DNA of 10,699 nt from FEN-987 sp049521055 (GTDB taxonomy: Archaea > Thermoproteota > Bathyarchaeia > 40CM-2-53-6), in the NCBI GenBank assembly GCA_049521055.1, contig JBEKPE010000100.1:1-10699 (forward strand), written 5' to 3'. A model generated the notes under the pieces. The model was not told where the DNA came from. It made no database searches and was given only the letters and a program-made list of their open reading frames with translations. The position numbers and the translations under genes are program-made. Positions 1-7,009 of this stretch are shown piece after piece; positions within the stretch are counted from its first letter, which is position 1; each line of letters opens with the position of its first letter.

Positions 1-2
1 CG

Positions 3-743
3 CTCTTCCGGCGAAAGTTATCGATACGACGAAAATACGATTACGCCGGGAGCATTGTCACGAACGCCGACTTAGCATCAGAAAAACTCATCCTTTCAAT
101 GATACGAAGTAGCGGCGTTAAGAGCACCGTTGTATCCGAAGAGGCGGGTAGAGTTCCGTTTGGTTCGGGCGACGTGATTTGGGCGGTGGACCCGCTGGAT
201 GGCACACTCAACTTTGCAAAGCGAATACCGCATTTCGCGGTTTCGATCGGCGTGAGGGTGGGTGGGAGGACAGTGGCTGGGGCGATTTACGATCCGATCC
301 TGGAAGAGATGTTCACGGCGAGGAGAGGTGCGGGAGCATTCCTGAACGGAAAGAGAGCTAGAGTTTCGAGTGCGAATGCACTTCGCAATTCGGCTCTCAT
401 CTTCGAATGGTGGGAGCCCGAGCCTTCGATTCCCGACCCGTTAGGGTTAGAGAAGAGACTCTACAAGTATACGCGGAGCTTGCGGTCTCCGGGAAGTATT
501 GCATTGAACTTGTGTTCAGTTGCTTCCGGGAGATTTGACGGAATGATCACATCTTTTCTCAGATCTCCTATCCATGAGACACTTGCTGGCTCGTTGATAG
601 TTGAAGAAGCGGGAGGACGAATAACGAATTCTTTGGGTGAAAGTTGGGAAAGCCTTTCGCGGTCGATTATAGCGGGGGGCCCGGCCTTACATCAAAGATT
701 GATCTCATTCCTGGATCAACGTCAGCGCAGACGATCAATTTGA
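3..743 (+). CDS. Inositol monophosphatase / archaeal FBPase family protein, 5' end outside window
   Basis: Mg-dependent sugar or inositol phosphate phosphatase of the IMPase/FBPase-like superfamily, probably cytosolic. The reading frame is open from base 3. The residues before the first ATG (99) still match the family (VTNADLASEKLI, the usual VTxAD..aE helix), so the gene begins upstream of the window and 99 is not the start. Visible motifs in order are VTNAD, the metal-binding SEEAG, the signature WAVDPLDGTLNF with both aspartates, and the C-terminal LAGSLIVEEAGG. One oddity is that the third metal site, normally WDxAAG, reads HETLAG, so Glu replaces Asp and His replaces Trp. Substrate cannot be chosen among inositol-1-phosphate, fructose-1,6-bisphosphate and others from sequence alone. 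The stop codon abuts the convergent dnaJ stop with no spacer. Confidence 0.9.
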   Translation, partial: LFRRKLSIRRKYDYAGSIVTNADLASEKLILSMIRSSGVKSTVVSEEAGRVPFGSGDVIWAVDPLDGTLNFAKRIPHFAVSIGVRVGGRTVAGAIYDPILEEMFTARRGAGAFLNGKRARVSSANALRNSALIFEWWEPEPSIPDPLGLEKRLYKYTRSLRSPGSIALNLCSVASGRFDGMITSFLRSPIHETLAGSLIVEEAGGRITNSLGESWESLSRSIIAGGPALHQRLISFLDQRQRRRSI

Positions 744-746
744 TCA
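741..746. other. Stop-to-stop junction of convergent genes (TGATCA)
   Basis: The TGA of the phosphatase gene (741-743) and the TGA of dnaJ on the other strand (744-746) together make the palindrome TGATCA. There is no intergenic base between the two genes. Any transcript running past either stop is antisense to the other gene, and no T-rich archaeal terminator fits between them. Confidence 0.9.
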
Positions 747-1832
747 GAGCCCTTCTCTAGAAAGTTCCTGAACAAGTTCCTTTTGATGGGACGTCAGACT
801 TGTCGGCGTCTTGACTTGGACGACTACCAGCTCATCTCCTTTCCCGTTTTCGCGTATTGCTGGCATTCCTTTCTTTCTGAGTCTGAAGATTGCCCCGCTC
901 TGGGTGCCGGGGGGCATCATGATGTTCGCTGGTCCGTCCAACGTTGGCACCTGCACATCACCGCCCAGGGCTGCTCTGGAAAAATTCACGTCTACATTGC
1001 ATATCAAGTCGTTTCCTTCTCTTCGGAAGGTTTGATTCGGTCTTACGTGAATGACGACGTATAGATCGCCCCGTCTGCCGCTCCCGCCTGGGGCATCTCC
1101 CTCGCCGCGTAGGAGTAGTTGGGAGCCAGTGTCAACGCCTGATGGAATCTTTACCGAGATGCGTCGATCGCGTTCGACGATTCCTGCGCCGTGACATTGA
1201 TTGCATGGCTTTTCGATTATCGTCCCTTTACCGCGGCACTTCCTGCACGGCTCAATTCGCGCGAAATGCATGAATCCTGCGTTCTGAACGTGTTGAATCT
1301 GCCCCGCGCCCCCACATTCCGAACACTTCTTCGGAGAAGTCCCAGGTTTGGCGCCGGAGCCACTGCATTCTGAGCATCGTTCGGTTCTCGGAACCTCGAT
1401 CTCTGTCCCTAATCCTGCATAAGCCTGTTCAAGTGAAATCTCTAGGTCATAGCGTATGTCCTGTCCACGCTGCGGTCCACGGGCAGGTCTTCCGCCGAGG
1501 AATGTGTCGAAGATAGATCCGAAACCTCCTCCTCCGAACCCAAAGCCGATGTCTCTAAGGATCTCGTCGAAATTGACGCCCCGGAAGATATCCTCGGTTG
1601 AGTATCGACCGTCAATTCCCGCGTGGCCGAACTGGTCATATTGTGTTCGTTTTTCATCGTCTGAAAGGATTGCGTACGCTTCAGATATTTCCTTGAATCT
1701 ATTCTCGGCGTCAGGGGATTTGTTCCGGTCAGGGTGATACTTTACCGCTAGCTTTCGATATTCTGATTTGATCTCGTCCTTGGTTGCGTTACGTTGCACG
1801 CCAAGTATATCGTAATAGTCACGCTTCGACAA
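744..1832 (-). CDS. dnaJ: Chaperone protein DnaJ (Hsp40, type I)
   Basis: Co-chaperone that binds unfolded protein and stimulates DnaK ATP hydrolysis in the cytosol. All type I domains are present in 362 residues, a normal length. The J domain (1-70) has HPD at 33-35. A Gly/Phe region lies around 96-114. Four CxxCxGxG zinc repeats start at C153, C170, C196 and C210 and bind two zinc ions. The C-terminal peptide-binding and dimerisation domains follow. The start is TTG at 1832: an in-frame TGA lies about seven codons upstream and no ATG or GTG lies between, so TTG is forced unless translation begins much later inside the J domain. The gene follows dnaK by 24 bases and closes the grpE-dnaK-dnaJ run. 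It is intact, unlike dnaK. Confidence 0.97.
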   Translation of the reverse strand: MSKRDYYDILGVQRNATKDEIKSEYRKLAVKYHPDRNKSPDAENRFKEISEAYAILSDDEKRTQYDQFGHAGIDGRYSTEDIFRGVNFDEILRDIGFGFGGGGFGSIFDTFLGGRPARGPQRGQDIRYDLEISLEQAYAGLGTEIEVPRTERCSECSGSGAKPGTSPKKCSECGGAGQIQHVQNAGFMHFARIEPCRKCRGKGTIIEKPCNQCHGAGIVERDRRISVKIPSGVDTGSQLLLRGEGDAPGGSGRRGDLYVVIHVRPNQTFRREGNDLICNVDVNFSRAALGGDVQVPTLDGPANIMMPPGTQSGAIFRLRKKGMPAIRENGKGDELVVVQVKTPTSLTSHQKELVQELSREGL

Positions 1833-1856
1833 AAGTGATCTGCCGCAATGTCATCG

Positions 1857-3654
1857 CTACTTCTTATCGTCTACGACCTTGTAGTCAACGTCGACGGGTT
1901 GTTCTTTCTTCTCACCCGGCGGAGGCGGAGACGTTGGTTCAGGTTCGCCTGCTGCTCCCGACCTCTGTTGAGCAACCTGCTGATATGCAGCCGTTCCGAC
2001 ATCTTGCAGAATCTTCTGCAATGCTTCAAGCTTCTGCTTTATAGTTCCGAGATCCTTACCGGCAAGGGATTCTCGAAGTTCGGAGATGGCCTTGGTAATT
2101 TGCTCGGATTGCTCCTTCGACACTTTCCCTGCTAGCTCTTTGGTCAACCTTTCAGCGCTGTAAATCAGATTATCAGCCGAATTCCTAAGTTCTGCTTCTT
2201 CCTTACGCTTCAGATCCTCCGCAGCAAACTGGTCGGACTGTTTCACCATCTTTTCGATCTCGTCTTTGGGAAGTTTGGTGGAGGCGGTGATGGTGATCTT
2301 CTGCTCCTTGTTCGTGGCAAGGTCTTTGGCGGCTACGCTCAGAATGCCGTTAGCGTCTATGTCGAATGTAACTTCGATTTGTGGAACCCCCCTCGGTGCT
2401 GGCGGAATGCCTGATAGGTTGAACATTCCGAGTGACACGTTGTCCGAAGCCATAGACCGTTCTCCCTGCAGCACGTGCACGGTGACAGTTGTTTGGAAAT
2501 CAGCGGCGGTAGAGAAGACTTGGGTACGCTTCGTAGGGATCGTCGTGTTCCTTTCAACTAACTTTGTGAGAACGCCGCCCAGTGTTTCTACTCCTAGCGA
2601 CAGTGGCGTCACATCGAGAAGAAGGAGGTCGTGGACATCGCCCGCGATTACCCCTGCCTGTATCGCCGGTTGGCCCCCCTACCATAATGATCTTCGAGAT
2701 TTCCTTCGGCGTAAACTTGGAGTCGGTGAGGGCTCGGTCAAGCGGGCCCCGGCATCTGTCTATGGTAGGACGAACAAGTTCTTCCAATTTGCCCCGAGTC
2801 ATCGTCATGGTTAGATGCTTGGCGCCTGAGGCATCGGCGGAGATGAAGGGCAGGTTGATGTCGGTACTGAGGACCGTTGAGAGTTCAATTTTCGCTTTCT
2901 CACCTGCCTCCCTAACGCGTTGGATGGCGACTTTATCGTTTCGAAGGTCGATTCCGTTTGTTTTCTTGAATTCGTCAGCGATGTAATCGATGATGGCATT
3001 GTCCATGTCCGTTCCTCCAAGCTGTGTGTCTCCGTTGGTGGCAAGAACCGTGAAGACGGGAGTTACTTTCCCTGTGTCGTCTTTGGACGGGCCAACTTCC
3101 ATAAGTGTCACGTCGAGCGTTCCGCCGCCCAAATCAAAAACCATTATTTTCATCTCCTTCTCGGGTCGGTCCATTCCGTACGCTAATGACGCAGCCGTCG
3201 GTTCGTTGATTATGCGGACGACTTCAAGACCCGCGATTGAGCCAGCGTCTTTTGTTGCCTGACGTTGGTTGTCATTGAAGTATGCAGGCACGGTAATTAC
3301 CGCCTTCTCCACCTTGTCTGCTAGGAATGCTTCAGCGTCCCGTTTGATCTTCTGGAGGATAAATGCGGAAATTTGTTGTGGCGTGTATTCCTTTCCGAAA
3401 ATTTTGACCTTGTAATCAGTGCCCATCTTGCGCTTGATCGCCATGACGGTACCTTCTGGGTTTGAAACTGCCTGGCGCCTAGCGGGTTCGCCGACGAGAA
3501 GCTGCCCATCCTTCGTGAAGGCTACGTATGACGGAAACGCTTTTCCAGCTACTGATGTGCCTTCGGCGCTCGGGATAATTGTCGGACGCCCAGCTATTAT
3601 GGCCGCCGCAGCCGAATTACTCGTTCCAAGGTCTATTCCGATGATCTTTGGCAA
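1857..3654 (-). pseudogene. dnaK: Chaperone DnaK (Hsp70), interrupted by an internal deletion with frame change
   Basis: Hsp70 ATPase chaperone, read in two frames: 3654 to about 2667 and about 2666 to 1857. The first part is a normal nucleotide-binding domain (GIDLGTSNS at 6-14, INEPTAASLAYG, FDLGGGTLDVT) and ends at IIMVGGPT, residue 329. The second part resumes at AIQAGVIAGDVHDLLLLDVT and runs through a full substrate-binding domain and lid to an acidic, lysine-ended tail. The missing piece corresponds to about 31 residues in E. coli DnaK (RMP...VAIGA), so it is a deletion and not a simple frameshift. Without it the length is about 599 codons; with it about 630, normal for the family. The protein lacks the roughly 23-residue insert of Gram-negative DnaK, as archaeal and Gram-positive forms do. 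The start is TTG: a TGA lies two codons upstream, and GGTGA at 3663-3667 is well spaced. An assembly error is as likely as a true pseudogene. Confidence 0.93.
2664..2667 (-). other. Deletion junction inside dnaK
   Basis: Read on the minus strand, the frame encoding ...MVGGPT ends its last recognisable codon at 2668. The frame encoding AIQAGVIAGDV starts at 2666, leaving one extra G at 2667. The intervening conserved block is absent. If spacing were as in E. coli DnaK, about 92 bases are lost. The upstream frame reads on for 37 unrelated codons to a stop at 2554. Confidence 0.85.
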
Positions 3655-3662
3655 GGTTCATG

Positions 3663-3667
3663 TCACC
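3663..3667 (-). promoter_or_regulatory. Ribosome binding site of dnaK (GGTGA)
   Basis: GGTGA on the minus strand pairs with the archaeal 16S 3' end (UCACC) and lies 8 bases before the TTG at 3652-3654. It supports the TTG start, because an in-frame TGA lies between this site and the TTG. Confidence 0.65.
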
Positions 3668-3722
3668 ATTAGTTACTAGACGTAACAGTGAAACGAGGAT
3701 TTAATTCAAAAACATTGTGGGA

Positions 3723-4316
3723 CTACTCGCTCGGAGCCTGATTAGGGTCAGTTTTCGCAGGAATCTTACTGACGACGACAAGACTAGGCCTAATTACCTT
3801 GCCGTTGAGTGTGTAACCTCTCCGGATCTCATCAACAACAGTGTTCTCGGGTTTCTCATCTGTCTCTACATAGCTTACGACTTCATGCAGCTCCGGATCC
3901 AGCGGTTTACCAACTGCCGTGATCTCTTCCAATCCTTCACTTTGAAGTATCTCGGTCAGTTGTTTTTGGAGCATCCTCAACCCAACTGCTGTTTCTTCAG
4001 GCAGCAGCGGGTTGCCCGAAGTGGCGACGTTCACAGCTTGCTGCAAGGAATCTAGGCTCGGGAGAAGCTTGGCTAGCAGCCTTTCAGATGCTTGCGAAGT
4101 TACTTCCTGAACTTGCCTCCGAGTAATTTTCTGTACGTTCTCCATGTCTGCCTGTAGTCGCTTAAGCCGGTCAAGGTACTCGGCCGCTTTTCTCTCGCTT
4201 TCTTGCTTCTGACTAACCGCCTCAAGCAGTTCATCTTGAACAATTTCCGGCTTGTCCTCGTCAGTAGGGAGGGGTTGCTGCTGCTCAGGGTTCGGTTTGC
4301 TCTCTTCAGTTTTCAA
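3723..4316 (-). CDS. grpE: Nucleotide exchange factor GrpE
   Basis: GrpE opens the DnaK nucleotide cleft to release ADP. The 197 residues comprise an acidic, Gln/Pro-rich disordered N-terminus (1-30), a long charged heptad-like helix (about 30-95, including AEYLDRLKRLQADMENVQK) that dimerises as a coiled coil, and the C-terminal beta domain with DPELHEVVSYVET and GYTLNGKVIRPSLVVVSK, matching the DPxxHEAV and GY.L.g.viRpA.V.V signatures. The predicted start is TTG at 4316: a TAG lies four codons upstream and there is no ATG or GTG before the coiled coil. GGAG directly touches the TTG, too close for a normal binding site, so the start is less certain than the product. TTTATC on the minus strand at 4377-4382 is a weak TATA candidate. 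dnaK follows after 68 bases. Confidence 0.95.
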   Translation of the reverse strand: MKTEESKPNPEQQQPLPTDEDKPEIVQDELLEAVSQKQESERKAAEYLDRLKRLQADMENVQKITRRQVQEVTSQASERLLAKLLPSLDSLQQAVNVATSGNPLLPEETAVGLRMLQKQLTEILQSEGLEEITAVGKPLDPELHEVVSYVETDEKPENTVVDEIRRGYTLNGKVIRPSLVVVSKIPAKTDPNQAPSE

Positions 4317-4352
4317 CTCCGACCACTAGACGATGACTTACGATAGTACTTT

Positions 4353-4448
4353 TCAGTTCCCCAACATGTTCTTTTCGATAAATGCCATCACTGGGCGTAA
4401 GTATGGAGCGAGACCCTTAATCTTGTAGCCGGTTTTGAATTGAATCAT
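4353..4448 (-). CDS. Possible small ORF (31 codons), coupled to the RAM-domain gene
   Basis: An ATG overlaps the stop of the upstream RAM-domain gene in an ATGA arrangement (4445-4448), and the frame runs 31 codons to TGA at 4353-4355. The product has six lysine/arginine residues and several aromatics, includes GYKIKGLAPYLRPV, and ends KNMLGN. It has no family that I recognise and no clear membrane segment. The overlap would allow translational coupling. The ORF fills most of the 128-base gap before grpE. Chance is a real alternative: a short ORF at an ATGA is not rare. I would keep it only if relatives conserve it. Confidence 0.3.
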   Translation of the reverse strand: MIQFKTGYKIKGLAPYLRPVMAFIEKNMLGN

Positions 4449-5053
4449 TGTACGGGTTGCGTTCCAAGAACCGTTCCATCCTTCAGTCTATCGAATGCGT
4501 ATTGCGGGACGAATGTTCCGACGGAGACAGTGGCGTCTGGGGTTCGTCGGAAATACTGGCGAGCGATTAGGGTTTCAGTTTTCGTGATTCCGTGCACCCC
4601 TTCAAACTGGTTGACGGCGGTTTCCAAGATCTGCTCAACATTCTTGCTGTGCAGAATAACCAACAGATCCCAATCGCCAGGAATTATGTGCGCTTCCACA
4701 ACGTGCACAAGCTCCCTCAACTGAGACAGAACCGTCGGCAAGGAACCTTGAGAGCGAAGGAGAGAAATCGCCAGAGCGTCATTCTCATCAACTACATACT
4801 CCTTAGTGAAACCCTCAAACGGAATATGCGTGCTTGTGGACTTAATTCCCTGCATTGAACGAATTTCGGAGACAACCTTGTACAGACCGGTTCGGTCGTA
4901 ATGGCCTACGCGAACTAGTAGGTCATATCTGCCAATGAGAAGTGCCCCCTCCTCAACCTGTGGTATCTCCTTAACTGTTCTCACTACGTCTGCTACTTGT
5001 CCACGCTCGATAACCGCCAAAATATAGGAAGACGATTTCAAGGGTGAACTCAT
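4445..5053 (-). CDS. Tandem RAM-domain protein (Lrp/AsnC ligand-binding type, no HTH)
   Basis: 202 residues made of two copies of the RAM (AsnC_trans_reg) fold: residues about 9-80 (YILAVIERGQ... with GRYDLLVRVG) and about 93-165 (ISLLRSQGS... with GDWDLLVILHS). Each copy has the beta-alpha-beta-beta-alpha-beta pattern and the family's G-x-(Y/W)-D-L-L-V strand. The N-terminal helix-turn-helix of true Lrp/AsnC regulators is absent: the first RAM strand begins nine residues after the start. Stand-alone RAM proteins bind amino acids or other small ligands and may form mixed assemblies with Lrp regulators; that role here is inferred. The start is ATG at 5053 with GGAG at 5062-5065, 8 bases upstream. 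It is codirectional with grpE-dnaK-dnaJ and divergent from the ChrB-domain gene. Last residues (about 166-202) form a tail of unknown role. Confidence 0.88.
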   Translation of the reverse strand: MSSPLKSSSYILAVIERGQVADVVRTVKEIPQVEEGALLIGRYDLLVRVGHYDRTGLYKVVSEIRSMQGIKSTSTHIPFEGFTKEYVVDENDALAISLLRSQGSLPTVLSQLRELVHVVEAHIIPGDWDLLVILHSKNVEQILETAVNQFEGVHGITKTETLIARQYFRRTPDATVSVGTFVPQYAFDRLKDGTVLGTQPVQ

Positions 5054-5061
5054 TGCCGACT

Positions 5062-5065
5062 CTCC
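5062..5065 (-). promoter_or_regulatory. Ribosome binding site of the RAM-domain gene (GGAG)
   Basis: GGAG on the minus strand, 8 bases before the ATG at 5051-5053. It fits the archaeal anti-Shine-Dalgarno and supports this ATG as the true start. Confidence 0.6.
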
Positions 5066-5099
5066 AGAGACTTACTGAAAGCTATGGAAGACGGGAACA

Positions 5100-5119
5100 C
5101 GAAAGCTTCTACTTAAATC
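5100..5119 (+). promoter_or_regulatory. Candidate BRE/TATA promoter for the ChrB-domain gene
   Basis: CGAAAG followed by ACTTAAATC (5111-5119) resembles an archaeal BRE plus TATA element. Transcription would begin near 5140, giving a leader of about 15 bases before the ATG at 5155. The same AT-rich core reads GATTTAAGT on the other strand and could serve the divergent RAM-domain gene with a longer leader. Support is by pattern and spacing only. Confidence 0.35.
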
Positions 5120-5154
5120 ACACACCCACGCCCTCAGCCGCGGTTGTATCCCGA

Positions 5155-5619
5155 ATGAAGTGGGTCACTCGTGAGAAAGCAAAAGTCGATAGAATCGCGT
5201 GTCCATGGCTGATAACACGTTTCATTGACGAAAAAGCTCAGTTTCTCTTCGTCCCGAAGGACAAAGTGCAAGAGGCAGCCAAGACCGAAAGCGCCATCCC
5301 ATTTGACGCGCAAGGTGTGGAACTAACGCATTACCAAGAAGATGGAAAGGAATTCGTTAGTTTCGACGCGATAATGCGGAAATACAAACTCAGCAATCCG
5401 GCTCTGAGAGAACTTGCAAAGATAGTACGAGGAGCAGATGCGAAAGAACGAGAACCCGCCCCTGAGTCCGCGGGCTTAGAAGCAGCAGCAATGGGGTTCA
5501 GAGAAATCTCTCACGACGACTTAGAACATGAAACAGCAATTTCCTCTATACGACGCGCTCTACAAGCATTGTCAACTAATGTTACATCATACAGATACCT
5601 GATTCCCTGCTGGCATTAG
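5155..5619 (+). CDS. ChrB-type chromate resistance domain protein, frameshifted near its C-terminus
   Basis: The product matches the C-terminal domain of ChrB (Chrome_Resist family), linked to chromate resistance; the biochemical activity is not settled. The family signature is plain: WVTREKAKVDRIACPWLITRFID right after the ATG, then FLFVPKDKV, IPFDAQGVEL, a CSFD-like VSFDAIMRKY, LRELAKIVRGAD, and AGLEAAAMGF. I chose ATG 5155 because the domain begins there; the frame is open back to a GTG at 5044, but those 37 codons match nothing and would overlap the divergent gene. As read, the frame ends at 5619 with an unrelated tail. The expected family ending (LYDALYKHCQLM) lies in the next frame and stops at 5600-5602, so one extra base, probably in the T run at 5540-5542, has shifted the frame. 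Removing it gives an ordinary ChrB domain of about 149 residues. Followed by an MFS gene. Confidence 0.87.
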   Translation: MKWVTREKAKVDRIACPWLITRFIDEKAQFLFVPKDKVQEAAKTESAIPFDAQGVELTHYQEDGKEFVSFDAIMRKYKLSNPALRELAKIVRGADAKEREPAPESAGLEAAAMGFREISHDDLEHETAISSIRRALQALSTNVTSYRYLIPCWH

Positions 5620-5637
5620 GACGCTCATTCGTCAGAA

Positions 5638-5645
5638 TCATATAC
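5638..5645 (+). promoter_or_regulatory. Candidate TATA box for the MFS gene
   Basis: TCATATAC lies about 50 bases before the MFS start, so transcription would begin near 5668 with a leader of about 24 bases that still contains the AGGTGAT ribosome site. It may let the transporter be transcribed apart from the ChrB-domain gene. Pattern only. Confidence 0.3.
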
Positions 5646-5680
5646 GAATCGTCTTCATCCGCCCTAATTTGTCTCAGGAA

Positions 5681-5687
5681 AGGTGAT
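5681..5687 (+). promoter_or_regulatory. Ribosome binding site of the MFS gene (AGGTGAT)
   Basis: AGGTGAT is a long match to the complement of the archaeal 16S 3' end. It overlaps the GTG at 5683 and the ATG at 5686, but is correctly spaced for the GTG at 5692. It is the reason for placing the start at 5692. Confidence 0.55.
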
Positions 5688-5691
5688 GCTG

Positions 5692-6897
5692 GTGGATTCC
5701 AGATGGATCGACCGCGATGGTAAAGTGATTTTCATTGAGAAAATTATCCGAACGGTGCCGTATGGATTTCTTGGCGTGATTTTCGGAGTTTACATGGCCC
5801 AGCTAGGGTTCCAGCCTTTCGCCATAGGCATCGTACTCACGATCACGGTCTTCACCAGTGCAATCTACACGTTGGGAATAAGTTTCGTAGCAGATAGGTT
5901 CGGACGAAAACGAACGCTCATTATCTTCGCACTGATGGACTTCGTGGCCGGATCGGTTTTATTTTTGTCCTCGGCTTGGTGGGCACCTATCATTGCAGGC
6001 ATCGTTGGGAATATGACGGTCGGGGCAGGCGAAGTTGGTCCCTTCCTTACTCTAGAACAAGCGATCATACCGCAAACATGCGACTCGAAGCACCGAACCT
6101 TGGCGTTCACTATCTACAACCTTGTAGGCTACGGCGCCTCATCCATTGGAGCATTGATGTCTGGCCTGGCCCAATACATAGGATCGGGCGTAATTGGATA
6201 CCGACCACTCTTCGCTGCTTACCTAGCCTCGGGTCTGATTGGCGGCTTACTGTATTCCAGGCTGTCGAAGAAAGTTGAACTTGAGGGTGCGGTCAAGAAA
6301 CGCGCGGTACTATCGGAGAAGTCTAAGCCTATAGTTCAGAAGTTGGCAGGGCTCTTCGCGATAGACGCGTTCGGAGGCGGGTTAATTGGCCAGAGCATTC
6401 TGGCTTACTACTTCTACTTGAAGTTCGGACTAAGTGACGCATCTCTTGGCTTGATATTTTTCGGAACTCAAATCATAACGGCGTTCTCATTCCTAGCCGC
6501 TGAGCGGATTGCAAGGCGGTTGGGCCTTCTGAAGACAATGGTTTACAGCCACATCCCATCGAACGTACTTCTAGCAGGTGTTCCGTTCGCGCCTACTGCG
6601 ATTGGAGCAGTGTTCTTACTGTTTTGTAGACAATCCCTATCGCAGATGGATGTCCCCACACGTCAATCATACGTTATGGCCGTTGTTGACGAGTCGGATA
6701 GAACTCCCGCTGCCGGTCTCACAAACGTCTCACGAAGCATCTCACAATCGATAAGCCCCTCCCTAGCTGGCTTCGCTATGGCCAACGTTTGGATCGGCAC
6801 GCCGCTCTTCGCCGCGGGAATGTTGAAACTTCTGTATGACGGACTGATCTATGGAAGTTTCCGAAAGGTAAAACCGCCAGAGGAACTGAAACGATAA
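5692..6897 (+). CDS. MFS transporter, 12 predicted membrane segments
   Basis: Major facilitator superfamily permease, about 401 residues, in the cytoplasmic membrane. The hydrophobic pattern gives two bundles of six helices joined by a charged cytoplasmic loop (around 190-215: SRLSKKVELEGAVKKR). The loop between helices 2 and 3 carries motif A (ADRFGRKR, about residues 67-74). A second conserved stretch in the C-terminal half reads MDVPTRQSYV then VDESDRTPAAGLTNVSRSIS, typical of drug or small-anion exporters of this superfamily. Substrate is not shown by sequence. Its place 90 bases after a ChrB-domain gene on the same strand suggests export of an oxyanion or metal compound; this is inference. 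Start candidates are GTG 5683, ATG 5686 and GTG 5692; the AGGTGAT site favours 5692. The N-terminus is short, with no signal peptide. Confidence 0.9.
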   Translation: MDSRWIDRDGKVIFIEKIIRTVPYGFLGVIFGVYMAQLGFQPFAIGIVLTITVFTSAIYTLGISFVADRFGRKRTLIIFALMDFVAGSVLFLSSAWWAPIIAGIVGNMTVGAGEVGPFLTLEQAIIPQTCDSKHRTLAFTIYNLVGYGASSIGALMSGLAQYIGSGVIGYRPLFAAYLASGLIGGLLYSRLSKKVELEGAVKKRAVLSEKSKPIVQKLAGLFAIDAFGGGLIGQSILAYYFYLKFGLSDASLGLIFFGTQIITAFSFLAAERIARRLGLLKTMVYSHIPSNVLLAGVPFAPTAIGAVFLLFCRQSLSQMDVPTRQSYVMAVVDESDRTPAAGLTNVSRSISQSISPSLAGFAMANVWIGTPLFAAGMLKLLYDGLIYGSFRKVKPPEELKR

Positions 6898-7009
6898 CCT
6901 AGGCGCCCCTTCTGCTCAACCCAATTCCGACCCGAAGGCCTTCCGAGATGCTCAAATCTAGGCGCGGAATTACACCTCAGTTTCAGCATATTCGGGATGC
7001 ACTGGCGAC

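Noticed and set aside
99..743. Taking ATG 99 as the start of the phosphatase
   Set aside because: The upstream codons encode the conserved VTNAD segment, so the protein extends beyond the window edge.
2554..2667. Programmed frameshifting as the explanation for split dnaK
   Set aside because: A ribosomal frameshift would keep the conserved block in one of the frames; here the block is absent from the DNA altogether.
2266..2814. Long plus-strand frame of 182 codons across dnaK
   Set aside because: It lies antisense to conserved dnaK sequence on both sides of the deletion and has no recognisable domain; it is a shadow of the coding strand.
5044..5154. N-terminal extension of the ChrB-domain protein from GTG 5044
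   Set aside because: The 37 extra codons resemble nothing in the family, overlap the divergent RAM-domain start and its ribosome site, and contain the candidate promoter; the domain itself begins at ATG 5155.
6934..6943. Palindrome GAAGGCCTTC between the MFS and SNF2 genes
   Set aside because: A 10-base perfect palindrome with no loop or T-run; too short to call an operator or terminator without conservation data.
6899..6965. Direct repeat CTAGGCGC at 6899-6906 and 6958-6965
   Set aside because: Only 8 bases, two copies, with no mobile-element feature or symmetry around it; chance is the simplest reading.
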